Virus record (IMG/VR): IMGVR_UViG_3300008450_000423
Span: 1-24,705 of that record
DNA: 24,705 nt
Reading direction: 5' to 3' (one strand)
From: a virus
Both the position numbers and the translations under genes were made by a program. The notes beneath the pieces are model-generated. The model was not told where the DNA came from. It did not search any database and saw only the letters and a program-made list of their open reading frames with translations. The first letter of the stretch is position 1; every line of letters begins with the position of its first letter. Positions 9,285-18,731 of this stretch are shown here, piece by piece.

Positions 9285-10370
9285 TTATGGATTGTTTTCT
9301 ATATTGAAAAAGTTATATCCATAGTTTACCAAATCATTCATCGTTGAAACTTCACCGATTCTTCTAAAATTTTCCAAAGCAGAATTTTTACCTCTTTCAA
9401 CAAACACACTTGAAAACAATTGAGGTTGGTCAATCACATTCATTAAAACTTCATTTTTTGTGATTGCACTTTGTACTAACATGTCTGATGTTAATCCCGA
9501 TGAACCAACAATAAAAATAGATATACCACTTGGGTAATCAATATAATCGGTATTATTAATAGTATACCCTGTATATTGTGAAGTAATATAATTCACAACT
9601 CCGTAACCACCACCCGCTAAATTAACAGTTTGCCCTACCTGATACTGATTAGAACCATACATCTGTAAATCAGTTAATCTTGATATAGTTGAGCCAGTTA
9701 TAAAATAAGGTACCTCACCATAAAAAGAACCTATCTGATAAGCAATTTGATTATATGAATCAGCGGTGTAAATAAAATTATAGGTTTGAGGACTTGCACT
9801 CCAACTTCCAGTTGTATTAGCAAAGGTTACAGTACCAAATGGATTGGTATTTTCTACTAAAGAATATGGAATTACAACTGTTTTATTAATTGTAACAATA
9901 CCCCATATATTTTCTTGTGTTAAAGTTATTGTATAACTAGTCGGGTTTGGTAATGGTCCTGCGTAAGTATGATTTATAAAATCAGGATAGAATGAATTAA
10001 CTGTTTCAGATGTACCGTCACCCCAATTAATAGTATATGTTGAGTCCGCTAAATAAACTGTTCCTTCACTTGAATTATTAAATAAACTTACAGTATATGG
10101 ACTTTCCGTTGATGATGTAAATGAAAAGTTTGCGGATATTACTTGTTGTGTTATGTTACCATCAAATCCATCATAATACCCAATGTCTTGATACTTTTGT
10201 TTAAGTAATATTGGAAAAGTTATCCCTGTAAACAGTGAAGAACCGCTAGGTCCACCTTGTAACATACTTGTTAATCCTGAATAAATCCCAAAGGTATATC
10301 CATCAACAGTTTCACTAACAATGTCAGTATTTAAAAATTCGGGTGATATTTTAATTTTGTAAACTTCCAT
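9285..10370 (-). CDS. PKD-like domain virion protein
   Basis: 361 aa with an ATG start one base after the stop of the 251-aa gene. Residues ~78-170 resemble a PKD (Ig-like) domain: a strand pair followed by INWGDGTSETVN (residues ~113-124), then HTYAG and SYTITLTQENIWG, matching the family's WGDGT...HTY...Y.V.L pattern. PKD domains mediate protein-protein or carbohydrate contacts in surface proteins and are known in phage tail proteins. The C-terminal ~190 residues hold further beta structure (QYQVGQTVNLAGGGYGVV) and end in a charged stretch (ERGKNSALENFRRIGEV) leading to a YGYNFFNI end, which could be a docking segment. It is one of a run of abutting structural genes, so I infer a baseplate or tail accessory protein. 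The PKD call is fairly sure, the exact role is not. Confidence 0.7.
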   Translation of the reverse strand: MEVYKIKISPEFLNTDIVSETVDGYTFGIYSGLTSMLQGGPSGSSLFTGITFPILLKQKYQDIGYYDGFDGNITQQVISANFSFTSSTESPYTVSLFNNSSEGTVYLADSTYTINWGDGTSETVNSFYPDFINHTYAGPLPNPTSYTITLTQENIWGIVTINKTVVIPYSLVENTNPFGTVTFANTTGSWSASPQTYNFIYTADSYNQIAYQIGSFYGEVPYFITGSTISRLTDLQMYGSNQYQVGQTVNLAGGGYGVVNYITSQYTGYTINNTDYIDYPSGISIFIVGSSGLTSDMLVQSAITKNEVLMNVIDQPQLFSSVFVERGKNSALENFRRIGEVSTMNDLVNYGYNFFNIENNP

Positions 10371-10371
10371 T

Positions 10372-11127
10372 TTAAACTATTGGTGGATTTTTATACTCAT
10401 ACCAATTTAACGTTGATAGTACGTTTTGACTATTTATGTTTTGAATAGTATATGTTTTATTAGTAAAATTAAAATTTACTTCCCTCATAAAATAATCGGT
10501 TGTTAATTTATAAGGAGTTGTAGAATCAGTTTGTTTTTTTGTAGTAAAAACGGTAAATGTTCCGTCGGCTCCATCAAAAAACTTAACAGTCATGTATAAC
10601 TTTGTTAAATTTAAAATGTCAGGATTTTCAAACCAATATAAATAAAAACCTTCAGGATTTGTTAAAGGATTTAAACTGTAAGACGGTACAGATAATTTAC
10701 CTATACCTTGGTTGTTTGGTAGTTCAATATCAATAGTGTCATTTTTTTTATTTAAAATTATTGTTAAATAATTTTTTCTTCTTCTTGTATTTTGACTATC
10801 ATAAAAATCAATTTTAAAAAATGACTTTTTAAATGCGTTTGTCTTATTTAAAACCGCATTTTCTGAAAATCTTCCTGAATCAACGTAACTATTTACCCAA
10901 TCAGTGTCACCAGTATTTTTGAAATTAAAAACTTGTTTAAAAGGAAAACGATATGAAAATCTTGATGTCTCATAATTTTCAGGATTTCCAATTATTTCAG
11001 TTATGATTGATTCTTCATAAACATTTAAAGCATCTTCCCTGTCCAAAAAATCCCAATTCATGTTAATAGGAACAATAAGATTTCTATCACCATTAAACTT
11101 TAATATTTTATAATTATTCACAATCAT
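10372..11127 (-). CDS. Putative virion protein, unknown
   Basis: 251 aa with an ATG start, overlapping the end of the preceding 601-aa gene by 14 bases and followed by the PKD-like gene after one base; tight translational coupling is likely. No family is recognised. The protein is rich in Asn, Phe, Tyr and Lys, with alternating strands (for example LYMTVKFFDGADGTFTVFTT) suggesting a beta-rich fold. There is no signal peptide, membrane segment or Cys motif. A structural role in the tail or baseplate is inferred from position only. Confidence 0.65.
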   Translation of the reverse strand: MIVNNYKILKFNGDRNLIVPINMNWDFLDREDALNVYEESIITEIIGNPENYETSRFSYRFPFKQVFNFKNTGDTDWVNSYVDSGRFSENAVLNKTNAFKKSFFKIDFYDSQNTRRRKNYLTIILNKKNDTIDIELPNNQGIGKLSVPSYSLNPLTNPEGFYLYWFENPDILNLTKLYMTVKFFDGADGTFTVFTTKKQTDSTTPYKLTTDYFMREVNFNFTNKTYTIQNINSQNVLSTLNWYEYKNPPIV

Positions 11128-12919
11128 CTATTGCTGGGTCATTAACTTGTGAAGAGTTTATTCCGTTTATGTTACTTCCTTCAGGTATTAATCTAAAATT
11201 AAAGTTTTCATGAACATAATGTTTATTATTCAAAAAAGGTCTATCAACACCTCTACCAAGATTATCAATAAAACCATATGGATATATATCCTTCCATCTA
11301 AAATCTAAGTTATAAAAAGAATAATAGGCGTAAGACGGAAGATTAACTATTGGGAAATTTTCAGGGTTATTTTCATCACTTTGTTCAATATAGTCAGAAA
11401 ATACTCTAATTTGATATTTGTAATGTGGTTTATAATAATAACCTTCAGTATTAGGATTTGACTCACCAATTGGTGATGTCATAAAAACTTTTTGATTAAA
11501 ATTTATTTTATGATAATATTCCGATAACACAGTTTCTGTTTGAGTTATATCATTCCATTCACAAATGTCCCCATCCAAAGAATCACCAATATTATATGGT
11601 AAATTATAATAAAATCTTAATGTTGTTCCAGCAGGTGTTGTTCTATTATAGTATGAAGTTTGAATATTACTTATATTAAGTAAATTACTATCATTCCACC
11701 ATGAATTCAAATTAGGTCCAATATTAAATTCCCATCCTTGTTTCAAACCAATATTATTAAATGTTGGTTTATTAAAAAAACCAAAGTACCCTCTATTAAC
11801 AACCGTAACATAATATTCGGTGACAGGTCTATTTAAATTGTCTAAAACATTATTAATATCAATATCATTTTTAAATGATAGATTATAACTTTGGGTACCT
11901 TCCTTTAATGAAATTCTTGGTGATAGGTTGGGAGTTAGTGCTCTTGTTTCAAATTTTGTAACGTTTCTAAAAGGATTATTTTCAAAACCAGTTTTAGTAA
12001 GTTGACTATCAGTATAAGTAGAAATAATTTTATGTCTTCTTACATAATATTTTGATTTTGACTCTATAGGATTTTCTCTAACTACCACTTTTTTTAACAA
12101 TCCAATCGCACCATCATAAAAATTTCCACAGATAGAATATCCAATGTTATATATTGTAAAAATTCTATCCTGATTATTAGCATAGTCATCACCAATAGTA
12201 TAAACATCATATACACTAACTGAATTACAAGAAATAGTTAATTCAACACTATCACCAACTGATAAATTATGATTAAACGGACAAGTCAATTGTATAACTT
12301 CTTTTCCATTTATAGTTGTATTTTTTACAACAAATGGAATTCCGTTTCCAATTTGCCAATTAAATGTTTCACCACTATCCGTAGTTATTTGTAATGTTTT
12401 CGTAAAATCGTTTTCAAATGGATATGTTAAATAAAAAAACCAATTATAATTCGATGATTGCATCACATCAAAATTTACGTGGGCAGGTTGGTCAACTGTA
12501 CTTACGGTATAACCTGTAACATTGTAGTCCGTTCTAATAAATTCAAACTCATGGTACTGTGGTAAACCAGCCCAAGCAATTTCAAAATTTGGGTCTAAAC
12601 TGTTGGTTTGTTGGATTCTATAAAATTCAGGGTTAATATAATATAAATTTCTGTTGATTGGAGCATATGGGTTATTAACAGGTTGTGTTAGTCCTGAATA
12701 TGCGTTTTCAAATAATAAAGTAAACTTACATGTAAAATTAAATATTGTCGATTTTTGTCTTTCGGTGTCAAACCTTCTAACTAAATCTATTCCTAAATTC
12801 CTGTCGTACTCTGTAAGTTCTTTGTCAGTATTATCCAACACCAAAGAAACTTTATGGTCAATATCAGGAGCACTAGCATACCTAGCAGACCCTTTTAATA
12901 TTTGAAAATTATCATTCAA
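11114..12919 (-). CDS. Putative baseplate/tail structural protein, TTG start
   Basis: 601 aa. The frame begins at a TTG codon (12919-12917) directly after an in-frame TAA, and overlaps the last 8 bases of the 1922-aa gene. No in-frame ATG occurs until about residue 154, and the residues after the TTG look like real coding sequence, so TTG initiation coupled to upstream termination is the best reading. No family is recognised. The protein is beta-rich, with many aromatic residues, and ends in a stretch with WKDIYPYGFIDNLGRGVDRP around residues 548-567. There is no membrane segment or signal peptide. It sits between the giant baseplate-type protein and smaller tail genes, so I infer a wedge or peripheral baseplate component, possibly filling the place of T4 gp8-gp10, without sequence proof. 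Confidence 0.7.
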   Translation of the reverse strand: MNDNFQILKGSARYASAPDIDHKVSLVLDNTDKELTEYDRNLGIDLVRRFDTERQKSTIFNFTCKFTLLFENAYSGLTQPVNNPYAPINRNLYYINPEFYRIQQTNSLDPNFEIAWAGLPQYHEFEFIRTDYNVTGYTVSTVDQPAHVNFDVMQSSNYNWFFYLTYPFENDFTKTLQITTDSGETFNWQIGNGIPFVVKNTTINGKEVIQLTCPFNHNLSVGDSVELTISCNSVSVYDVYTIGDDYANNQDRIFTIYNIGYSICGNFYDGAIGLLKKVVVRENPIESKSKYYVRRHKIISTYTDSQLTKTGFENNPFRNVTKFETRALTPNLSPRISLKEGTQSYNLSFKNDIDINNVLDNLNRPVTEYYVTVVNRGYFGFFNKPTFNNIGLKQGWEFNIGPNLNSWWNDSNLLNISNIQTSYYNRTTPAGTTLRFYYNLPYNIGDSLDGDICEWNDITQTETVLSEYYHKINFNQKVFMTSPIGESNPNTEGYYYKPHYKYQIRVFSDYIEQSDENNPENFPIVNLPSYAYYSFYNLDFRWKDIYPYGFIDNLGRGVDRPFLNNKHYVHENFNFRLIPEGSNINGINSSQVNDPAIDDCE

Positions 12920-15900
12920 TTACTTCTTCTGTATTAACATATTTTATGATAAATCTATCTAATGCACTTGCACCTTTCTTCAAACCAAAATAGAAGTGAT
13001 TGGGAGCTCCAACCAAAAATTGTGGATTAAAGTTTTGAGTTGGGATTGTTTCTATAGGTACTCCATCGGTATCAAAATTGATAAGTGTTGACCTATAGTT
13101 AGCTGCCAGGTTACCATCTACTTGGAAGTATCTACTTGCAACATTTATTCTATCTAATTTCTGATATTTGTATGTAAAGAAAGATGTACTAAATTGTCCT
13201 GACGAATCCGGATAATTAGTTACCCAATTATTATTTTGTGAACCAAATATGGTTCCATAATCCATAGGTTGACCTGTTTCATCATTATTCATTTTAATAA
13301 GTTTCCATAAATAAAACGGAACATTTTGTGGATAAACAGGTATTTCAGTAAAATTATATTGTTGTGGCGTATCAATAGTCGCTTGAGGATTCCATATAGT
13401 TCTCCTTGGTGTTATATAATCACGGTCTTGGGTATTACCAGTTAACAATAATCCAAAAAATGGAAAATTATTTTCATCACCCAAAATTACGGGTTGATAT
13501 GCAGAATCCGCAGGTTGGGCGTAATTTGAAACGTTGAATGGTGAAATTCCAAATTCAGAATTAATTGATATGATTTGAGCGTAATCAGCATCAACCATAG
13601 CCGGTAATGTACTAGTACCGTCATTTTCCCATCTTCTATTTTTGAAAAATCCTCTAACAGTAGGGTCGTCAGTACCTTCATTTACACCAGGTGATGTGGG
13701 AAATAAAAATTGTAAAAAATTAGGATTAACTAATCTACTTAAAATAAATAAATTTAAAATTTCACTAACATTATTATAACTAGTTGGTTTAATTTTTGAA
13801 ACTATATAGCCATCGTAATCATCGTTATTAACAAGTTCTTGAATAAAATATGATTTTGGTCCTAAATCTAAAATTGTAGTTGGTGATTGCAAAAATTTAT
13901 AATTACCAAAACCAGTATTACTACCAATAATAGATGTATTATCTTTACCTATAAAACCTTCTGTCGTTGACCAAGGAGAACTTCTGTAATAAAAATTATT
14001 ACTTGTTTCATGAAAATATATTGTTTCTTTACAAAATATACTGTACGGTCTTTGAGTTCCTGTTGTAAATACTCGTTTATTATTGAAAGGATATGCATAT
14101 AAAGTCCCATTAATCCACTGATTTGAAAACGAGTGTGAAAATACATTAAAACAAACTGCGTTGTTAACTTTAATTCTTTGTGACCATTCTATAATTGATT
14201 TAGTGTCTTGTCCAATAGTTAAAAATAATCTTGATACTAAATTGTAACAACCTGTACCATAATTAAAATATTGTTCCCTACCTTGAGGGTTCATTATTTC
14301 ATTACAATTAGGTTTGATTGTTGGTACACCATCAATCAATTCATAACATTGTAACATGACAGCCTTTTCACATTCAGATAATGATTCCGAAACTTCAGCA
14401 TAAGGAATAAATTGTGTTGTACTATCATTAATTGAGAAATTTTGTTGGTTAACATTAGTAAGTTCTGAGGGGTCACCACTATCAGTTAAAGTATAAACTG
14501 CAAAAACGGGATTTTGATGGACCATAAAACTATTTGACCCATACAATGATTCACTTGTTGATGATGGTAATCTATCAGTTCTCATAACAATTTTTGAATT
14601 ATCTGACATTACAATTTGGTCATATGTTTGACCATTATATCCACCATTTTGGTATGAACCTGTTGTTCTATATGTCGGTGAAAAAAATCTCATTCGTCCT
14701 AAAGCATTTCCATATGAACCGTAACGTAATCCCAAAGTACCTTCAACTTCACAAGATTCACCAGCGTTCCAAGCGTTATATGTCCATTGGTAAAAAGCTC
14801 CCCCTTCAAGATATTGATTGGTTCTATATGCATCATATTCAATATTATCATAATCCTCAGATGTGTTTCCAGGATTACCATTAGCGGTTAAAACACTATT
14901 AGTCGCTTGTTCTCCCGGTACCCCTCCATTTAAAGTAATTACAGTATTAACTGGACAACTACCACCAGGTCCTCCACAACCATTGTTTTCAGTTAATAAC
15001 ACAAATCCCATCCTGTTATTATAGGATTTTCGTAACCATCCAATGCTTGTATCAAGAGCACTTGCGGTATATCCTGAATTAACAAAACCAGGTGGTACGT
15101 TATTTGAACTAGGTCCAAAAGTTAAAATATCAAGTGAAGAATAATAATACGGTAATGTTGTGTTAAATTGTTTATATCTACCAAGAGACCAAACATTTTG
15201 ATTTAATTGTGGTAAATATGAAAACGCATAACTATTAAAAAATATTCTACCACCCCATTGGTCTGTTGAATTATTATTAGCAATTTGATTGTGTCTTGTA
15301 CAAACTTTGGTTGAGGATGTGTCGGGTTGTAAGGGTATGTTCATTTTATAATAACCTTCAACATACATAGTTGTTGATTCATATGGAATATTTGGTAACG
15401 TACCGTCGTTATTTGGTTTTAAAATATTAGCATAAGTAGGTTTTAACGCCGAGGTAATATCAATTCTTTGTTTTACTCTAGGTGAATGTACGTCAACCCC
15501 TCTCATGAGTATCAATATGATATAATTGTCCATATTAGGAACAACTTGTTCTATTGTAGAATATCCATAATCACTTTTTCTGAATCTTCCGTCATAACAA
15601 TTCATTTCAGTATCTGTAGAAAATTCGTACAATTGCATTTTATGTCTATAAACTTGATTCAGTGTTGAGTATTCATAACCACCAAACGTATTTTCATATT
15701 CTATTTGAAGTTGATTAAGTAATATTAACTGTTCTAAAGTTACAGTATTTAAATCAATACCTAATTCCGCAGCAACTGCCGCAGTATCAAATTCTGGTTC
15801 AATTGGACCAAAAGTTTGATTAGTCACAAAACTTTTATATTCACCAATTGTTAATCCTGTTATAATTTGAAAATATTCAATATCCGCAGGAAAACTACTT

Positions 15901-18680
15901 GTTTTTTTAAGTTCAGTAAACCCTGTTAAATTGTAAGTAGTATATAAAGGTTGCGCATTATTAGGATTTGTCCATTTATACGTTACGTTATTTAAATTAT
16001 TTGTTTTTCCACTTGTGAATATGTTATCGTTTTGAGTATTATAATAATTTAAATCTGTTGACAAATTTTTATCTTGGAATGATATAATTGTACCAGCCGC
16101 TGGTATTTCAGTTTGTCTATCCAAAACAAGTATTTGGAAATTATCCATATGATATACTGTACTTGGGTTATTAAAATCAGGCTCCAAAGTAACCCTCATT
16201 CTTGTACTTCCATAAAAATATCTTGGTTTTGTTATAGTATTAGACGCACCCCCCTCATCATTCTCTGGTTCAAAGTATCTTCCTTTAGACCACCACGAAT
16301 TCAAATATTCAGAATAAGGTATTTGTGAAGAAAAATGCCAATTTGGAAAAGTGTAACTATCTCCAGCGTTACTTTCAACTGTTATGTCTCCAACACTAAC
16401 AATAGGACATCTGTTTTGCGGATACCCATTAATTGAATCGGCTAAGTTACCGGCATATAATCCTGCCAAAAACTGCTGTACATCATCAACATTTCTATAA
16501 AGTTCAAAATCCGTACTGTTAATTAAAACAGAACTTTGGGTTACTGTTGTAAGTTGAGCTTGTCCTAAACTTTCACCAATAGAATCACCCAATTTACAGT
16601 TACATCTTTCACATCCATCTTCAGTATATAATAAAAGTGGTAATCCAAGATTTTTAAATGGGTTTTCATTAACATATTGTGATAAATCTATCACTTCAGG
16701 ACATGGTAAATTAGGTCTATTAAAAATACCTCTTACCCAATTTCTAAAGTTACACAATCCAATAATAATTAATTGTATAAACGTTAAAACTAATAATATA
16801 ACAGGTAACAAAACAACCCAAAAATACCCCATAATATGCGCAAGAATCATTAAGAGTAATGCAACATATCTAAAAACTTCAAAAATTATATTATAAATTA
16901 TGTAAGTAAAATTAACTCTAAAAAAAGCATCGTTAGTTGGGAATTTATTATATTGCCCAGTGCATTTGTCGTCTAAAATATTTTTAATGCCTGTAGTATT
17001 CCACGGTCTTCTTTCGGAAACAAACCTATCCATCAACTGACTAACAGTATAAACTTTATTATACTGAAGTTTCATAAATGTATCTTCACAATTTATAGCC
17101 TCCTGAACATTAGCATAATCAGTCCAATCTAAACTAAATGCGTAAGATTGTTCTAATAAAAATCTATCTTTGTCAATTTTAAGAAAGTTGATTGTTGCAT
17201 CTACTCCATCATCAATTCTTGTATAAACAAAATATAAATTTGTTAAATCTTCTGAATAAATGTTTTGTGAAAGATACTGTGTACCATCAGAATAAAATAT
17301 TTGAAAATCTTGAATATTTTCGGTATTAACCAATCGATAAACAAAATTTGGTGATTGTGACAAATACTGTGAAAGAAATATATAAGTTCCATTACTATCA
17401 GGTGAATTAGAAGGAATTGAAACTTCAACAGGCTGTCCAATTTGTTCATTAAAATTATATCCCAAATAAGGGTCACCTGAGTCACCCCATCCATATTCTT
17501 TCACATTAGGAACTAAAAAATAAGCCCTCTTTGTTGATTCTGAAAGTTCAGGACCTTGTTCCCATTTTACTTTAAATCGATATTTCCCTTTTGTTGGAAT
17601 ACCGACTTCAGGGTTATTACTTGTTTGTTGGTTTCCTTCTTCATCAGTATAAACATAGTCAAGATTCATTGGTACTTCTAGTACCCATGTACCATTTTCA
17701 TCAATAACTTTACCACCATTTTCTAATTCGACGGTTTCCAAAATAGGTAATCCGCTTGAATCTGTTCTATAACTTTGTCTTATCGCCAAAATTTGTCCCG
17801 GTCCTGTCGATAAATCACACAAGTCACCCATTGTTTTAGGTATCTTACATTTACCGTAAACATCATTATACCCTAATTTAGTTTCATCCGTAGCCGAAAT
17901 TAACGAACCCATAAACACCGCAGTTGGTCTTATGGAAATCTGAGCTTCAGCTGTTAAGTCAAAGTCATTCCTTGATATGTAATAGTTACAAGTTTCTTGT
18001 TCCCCATAAAATGGAGCAACTTGTATTGTTTTACTTATTGTAACAATCTGTGGTAATTCACTATAATTTTCTGAAAACTTAAATTGAGCACCGTTAACTT
18101 GAGCTTCTGTTGCCCTACCTATTCTTATCAAGTCAGCAGGTGTAAAAGAAAACTCACCAATATCCGATAAGTCAACTTGCATAAATAAAGTATGTTGACC
18201 AGGTGGTACACCTAATATCATAAAGTCACCTGAACCATTGGTACTAACAACATACTTAAAATATTTGTCGTATACCTGAATTACAGATTTGTTTGTTAAA
18301 ACATCATTTCTATCAGGAAAAGTCCCAACAGGAATGTGTCCTGTGTAAGAGGGTGTGTAAGGTAATAGATTGTATTTGTAACCATCTTCATTAACATCAT
18401 TGTAAGTTTTATAAGGATATAAAGTACTGATTATTGTATCATTAATATCAGCATCGTCTAAAGCAATAAAAATAGAAACTTTAGCATTCGGAAGTCCAAA
18501 ACCATTATTACAAAAAACTCTACCAACTACAACTCCGTAGTCAGCACATGCTCTTGTATAAACATCGTTTGGGTTAATGTTTAAAGACAATAACTCAAGC
18601 GTATCAAAGTTTTGTTCAAGTTTAACCTGAATAACTTTATCAATCCCTAACTCCGTTCTGATTCTATAAGATGAAGACAT
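12912..18680 (-). CDS. Giant baseplate-associated virion protein with carboxypeptidase-regulatory-like domain and membrane hairpin
   Basis: 1922 aa with an ATG start. Residues ~46-175 look like a carboxypeptidase-regulatory-like beta domain: GVVVGRVFCNNGFGLPNAKV opens it and GSGDFMILGVPPGQHTLF closes it, with a long insertion between. Residues ~588-643 are strongly hydrophobic and read as two membrane helices separated by a short turn (around HIMGYFW). A Cys-containing segment follows, PCPEV near 660 and CERCNC at ~688-694, which may bind metal or form disulfides. The rest (~700-1922) is beta-rich, Tyr/Asn/Ser-heavy virion-type sequence. The gene directly follows the gp6-like gene, where T4 has gp7, but it is nearly twice the size of T4 gp7, and the gpI/gp7 signature is instead in the 988-aa protein downstream. 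I infer a large wedge or baseplate hub/periphery protein. The membrane segments suggest possible contact with a host membrane. Confidence 0.7.
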   Translation of the reverse strand: MSSSYRIRTELGIDKVIQVKLEQNFDTLELLSLNINPNDVYTRACADYGVVVGRVFCNNGFGLPNAKVSIFIALDDADINDTIISTLYPYKTYNDVNEDGYKYNLLPYTPSYTGHIPVGTFPDRNDVLTNKSVIQVYDKYFKYVVSTNGSGDFMILGVPPGQHTLFMQVDLSDIGEFSFTPADLIRIGRATEAQVNGAQFKFSENYSELPQIVTISKTIQVAPFYGEQETCNYYISRNDFDLTAEAQISIRPTAVFMGSLISATDETKLGYNDVYGKCKIPKTMGDLCDLSTGPGQILAIRQSYRTDSSGLPILETVELENGGKVIDENGTWVLEVPMNLDYVYTDEEGNQQTSNNPEVGIPTKGKYRFKVKWEQGPELSESTKRAYFLVPNVKEYGWGDSGDPYLGYNFNEQIGQPVEVSIPSNSPDSNGTYIFLSQYLSQSPNFVYRLVNTENIQDFQIFYSDGTQYLSQNIYSEDLTNLYFVYTRIDDGVDATINFLKIDKDRFLLEQSYAFSLDWTDYANVQEAINCEDTFMKLQYNKVYTVSQLMDRFVSERRPWNTTGIKNILDDKCTGQYNKFPTNDAFFRVNFTYIIYNIIFEVFRYVALLLMILAHIMGYFWVVLLPVILLVLTFIQLIIIGLCNFRNWVRGIFNRPNLPCPEVIDLSQYVNENPFKNLGLPLLLYTEDGCERCNCKLGDSIGESLGQAQLTTVTQSSVLINSTDFELYRNVDDVQQFLAGLYAGNLADSINGYPQNRCPIVSVGDITVESNAGDSYTFPNWHFSSQIPYSEYLNSWWSKGRYFEPENDEGGASNTITKPRYFYGSTRMRVTLEPDFNNPSTVYHMDNFQILVLDRQTEIPAAGTIISFQDKNLSTDLNYYNTQNDNIFTSGKTNNLNNVTYKWTNPNNAQPLYTTYNLTGFTELKKTSSFPADIEYFQIITGLTIGEYKSFVTNQTFGPIEPEFDTAAVAAELGIDLNTVTLEQLILLNQLQIEYENTFGGYEYSTLNQVYRHKMQLYEFSTDTEMNCYDGRFRKSDYGYSTIEQVVPNMDNYIILILMRGVDVHSPRVKQRIDITSALKPTYANILKPNNDGTLPNIPYESTTMYVEGYYKMNIPLQPDTSSTKVCTRHNQIANNNSTDQWGGRIFFNSYAFSYLPQLNQNVWSLGRYKQFNTTLPYYYSSLDILTFGPSSNNVPPGFVNSGYTASALDTSIGWLRKSYNNRMGFVLLTENNGCGGPGGSCPVNTVITLNGGVPGEQATNSVLTANGNPGNTSEDYDNIEYDAYRTNQYLEGGAFYQWTYNAWNAGESCEVEGTLGLRYGSYGNALGRMRFFSPTYRTTGSYQNGGYNGQTYDQIVMSDNSKIVMRTDRLPSSTSESLYGSNSFMVHQNPVFAVYTLTDSGDPSELTNVNQQNFSINDSTTQFIPYAEVSESLSECEKAVMLQCYELIDGVPTIKPNCNEIMNPQGREQYFNYGTGCYNLVSRLFLTIGQDTKSIIEWSQRIKVNNAVCFNVFSHSFSNQWINGTLYAYPFNNKRVFTTGTQRPYSIFCKETIYFHETSNNFYYRSSPWSTTEGFIGKDNTSIIGSNTGFGNYKFLQSPTTILDLGPKSYFIQELVNNDDYDGYIVSKIKPTSYNNVSEILNLFILSRLVNPNFLQFLFPTSPGVNEGTDDPTVRGFFKNRRWENDGTSTLPAMVDADYAQIISINSEFGISPFNVSNYAQPADSAYQPVILGDENNFPFFGLLLTGNTQDRDYITPRRTIWNPQATIDTPQQYNFTEIPVYPQNVPFYLWKLIKMNNDETGQPMDYGTIFGSQNNNWVTNYPDSSGQFSTSFFTYKYQKLDRINVASRYFQVDGNLAANYRSTLINFDTDGVPIETIPTQNFNPQFLVGAPNHFYFGLKKGASALDRFIIKYVNTEEVIE

Positions 18681-18709
18681 GTGTGTTTTTTAATAAATAG
18701 TTTACACAC
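18681..18709 (-). promoter_or_regulatory. ACTATTTATTA motif inside an inverted repeat before the giant gene
   Basis: In the 51-base gap after the gp6-like gene, the coding strand carries GTGTGT (18709-18704) and ACACAC (18686-18681) as a 6-bp inverted repeat ending right at the ATG (18680). The exact 11-mer ACTATTTATTA (18701-18691) lies in the loop. The arrangement could be a promoter within an operator, or an mRNA hairpin controlling translation of the giant gene. Confidence 0.5.
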
Positions 18710-18731
18710 GATTTTCAAAAAATAAATGATG

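Noticed and set aside
14594-14884. Plus-strand open frame of 96 codons opposite the giant gene
   Set aside because: It lies wholly inside the 1922-aa coding frame, with unnatural His/Met/Tyr-rich composition and no independent gap or signal; the other plus-strand frames in the window fail in the same way.
12912-18680. Naming the 1922-aa protein gp7 because it follows gp6
   Set aside because: No gp7/gpI signature is seen in it; the signature is in the 988-aa protein, so position alone is not enough.
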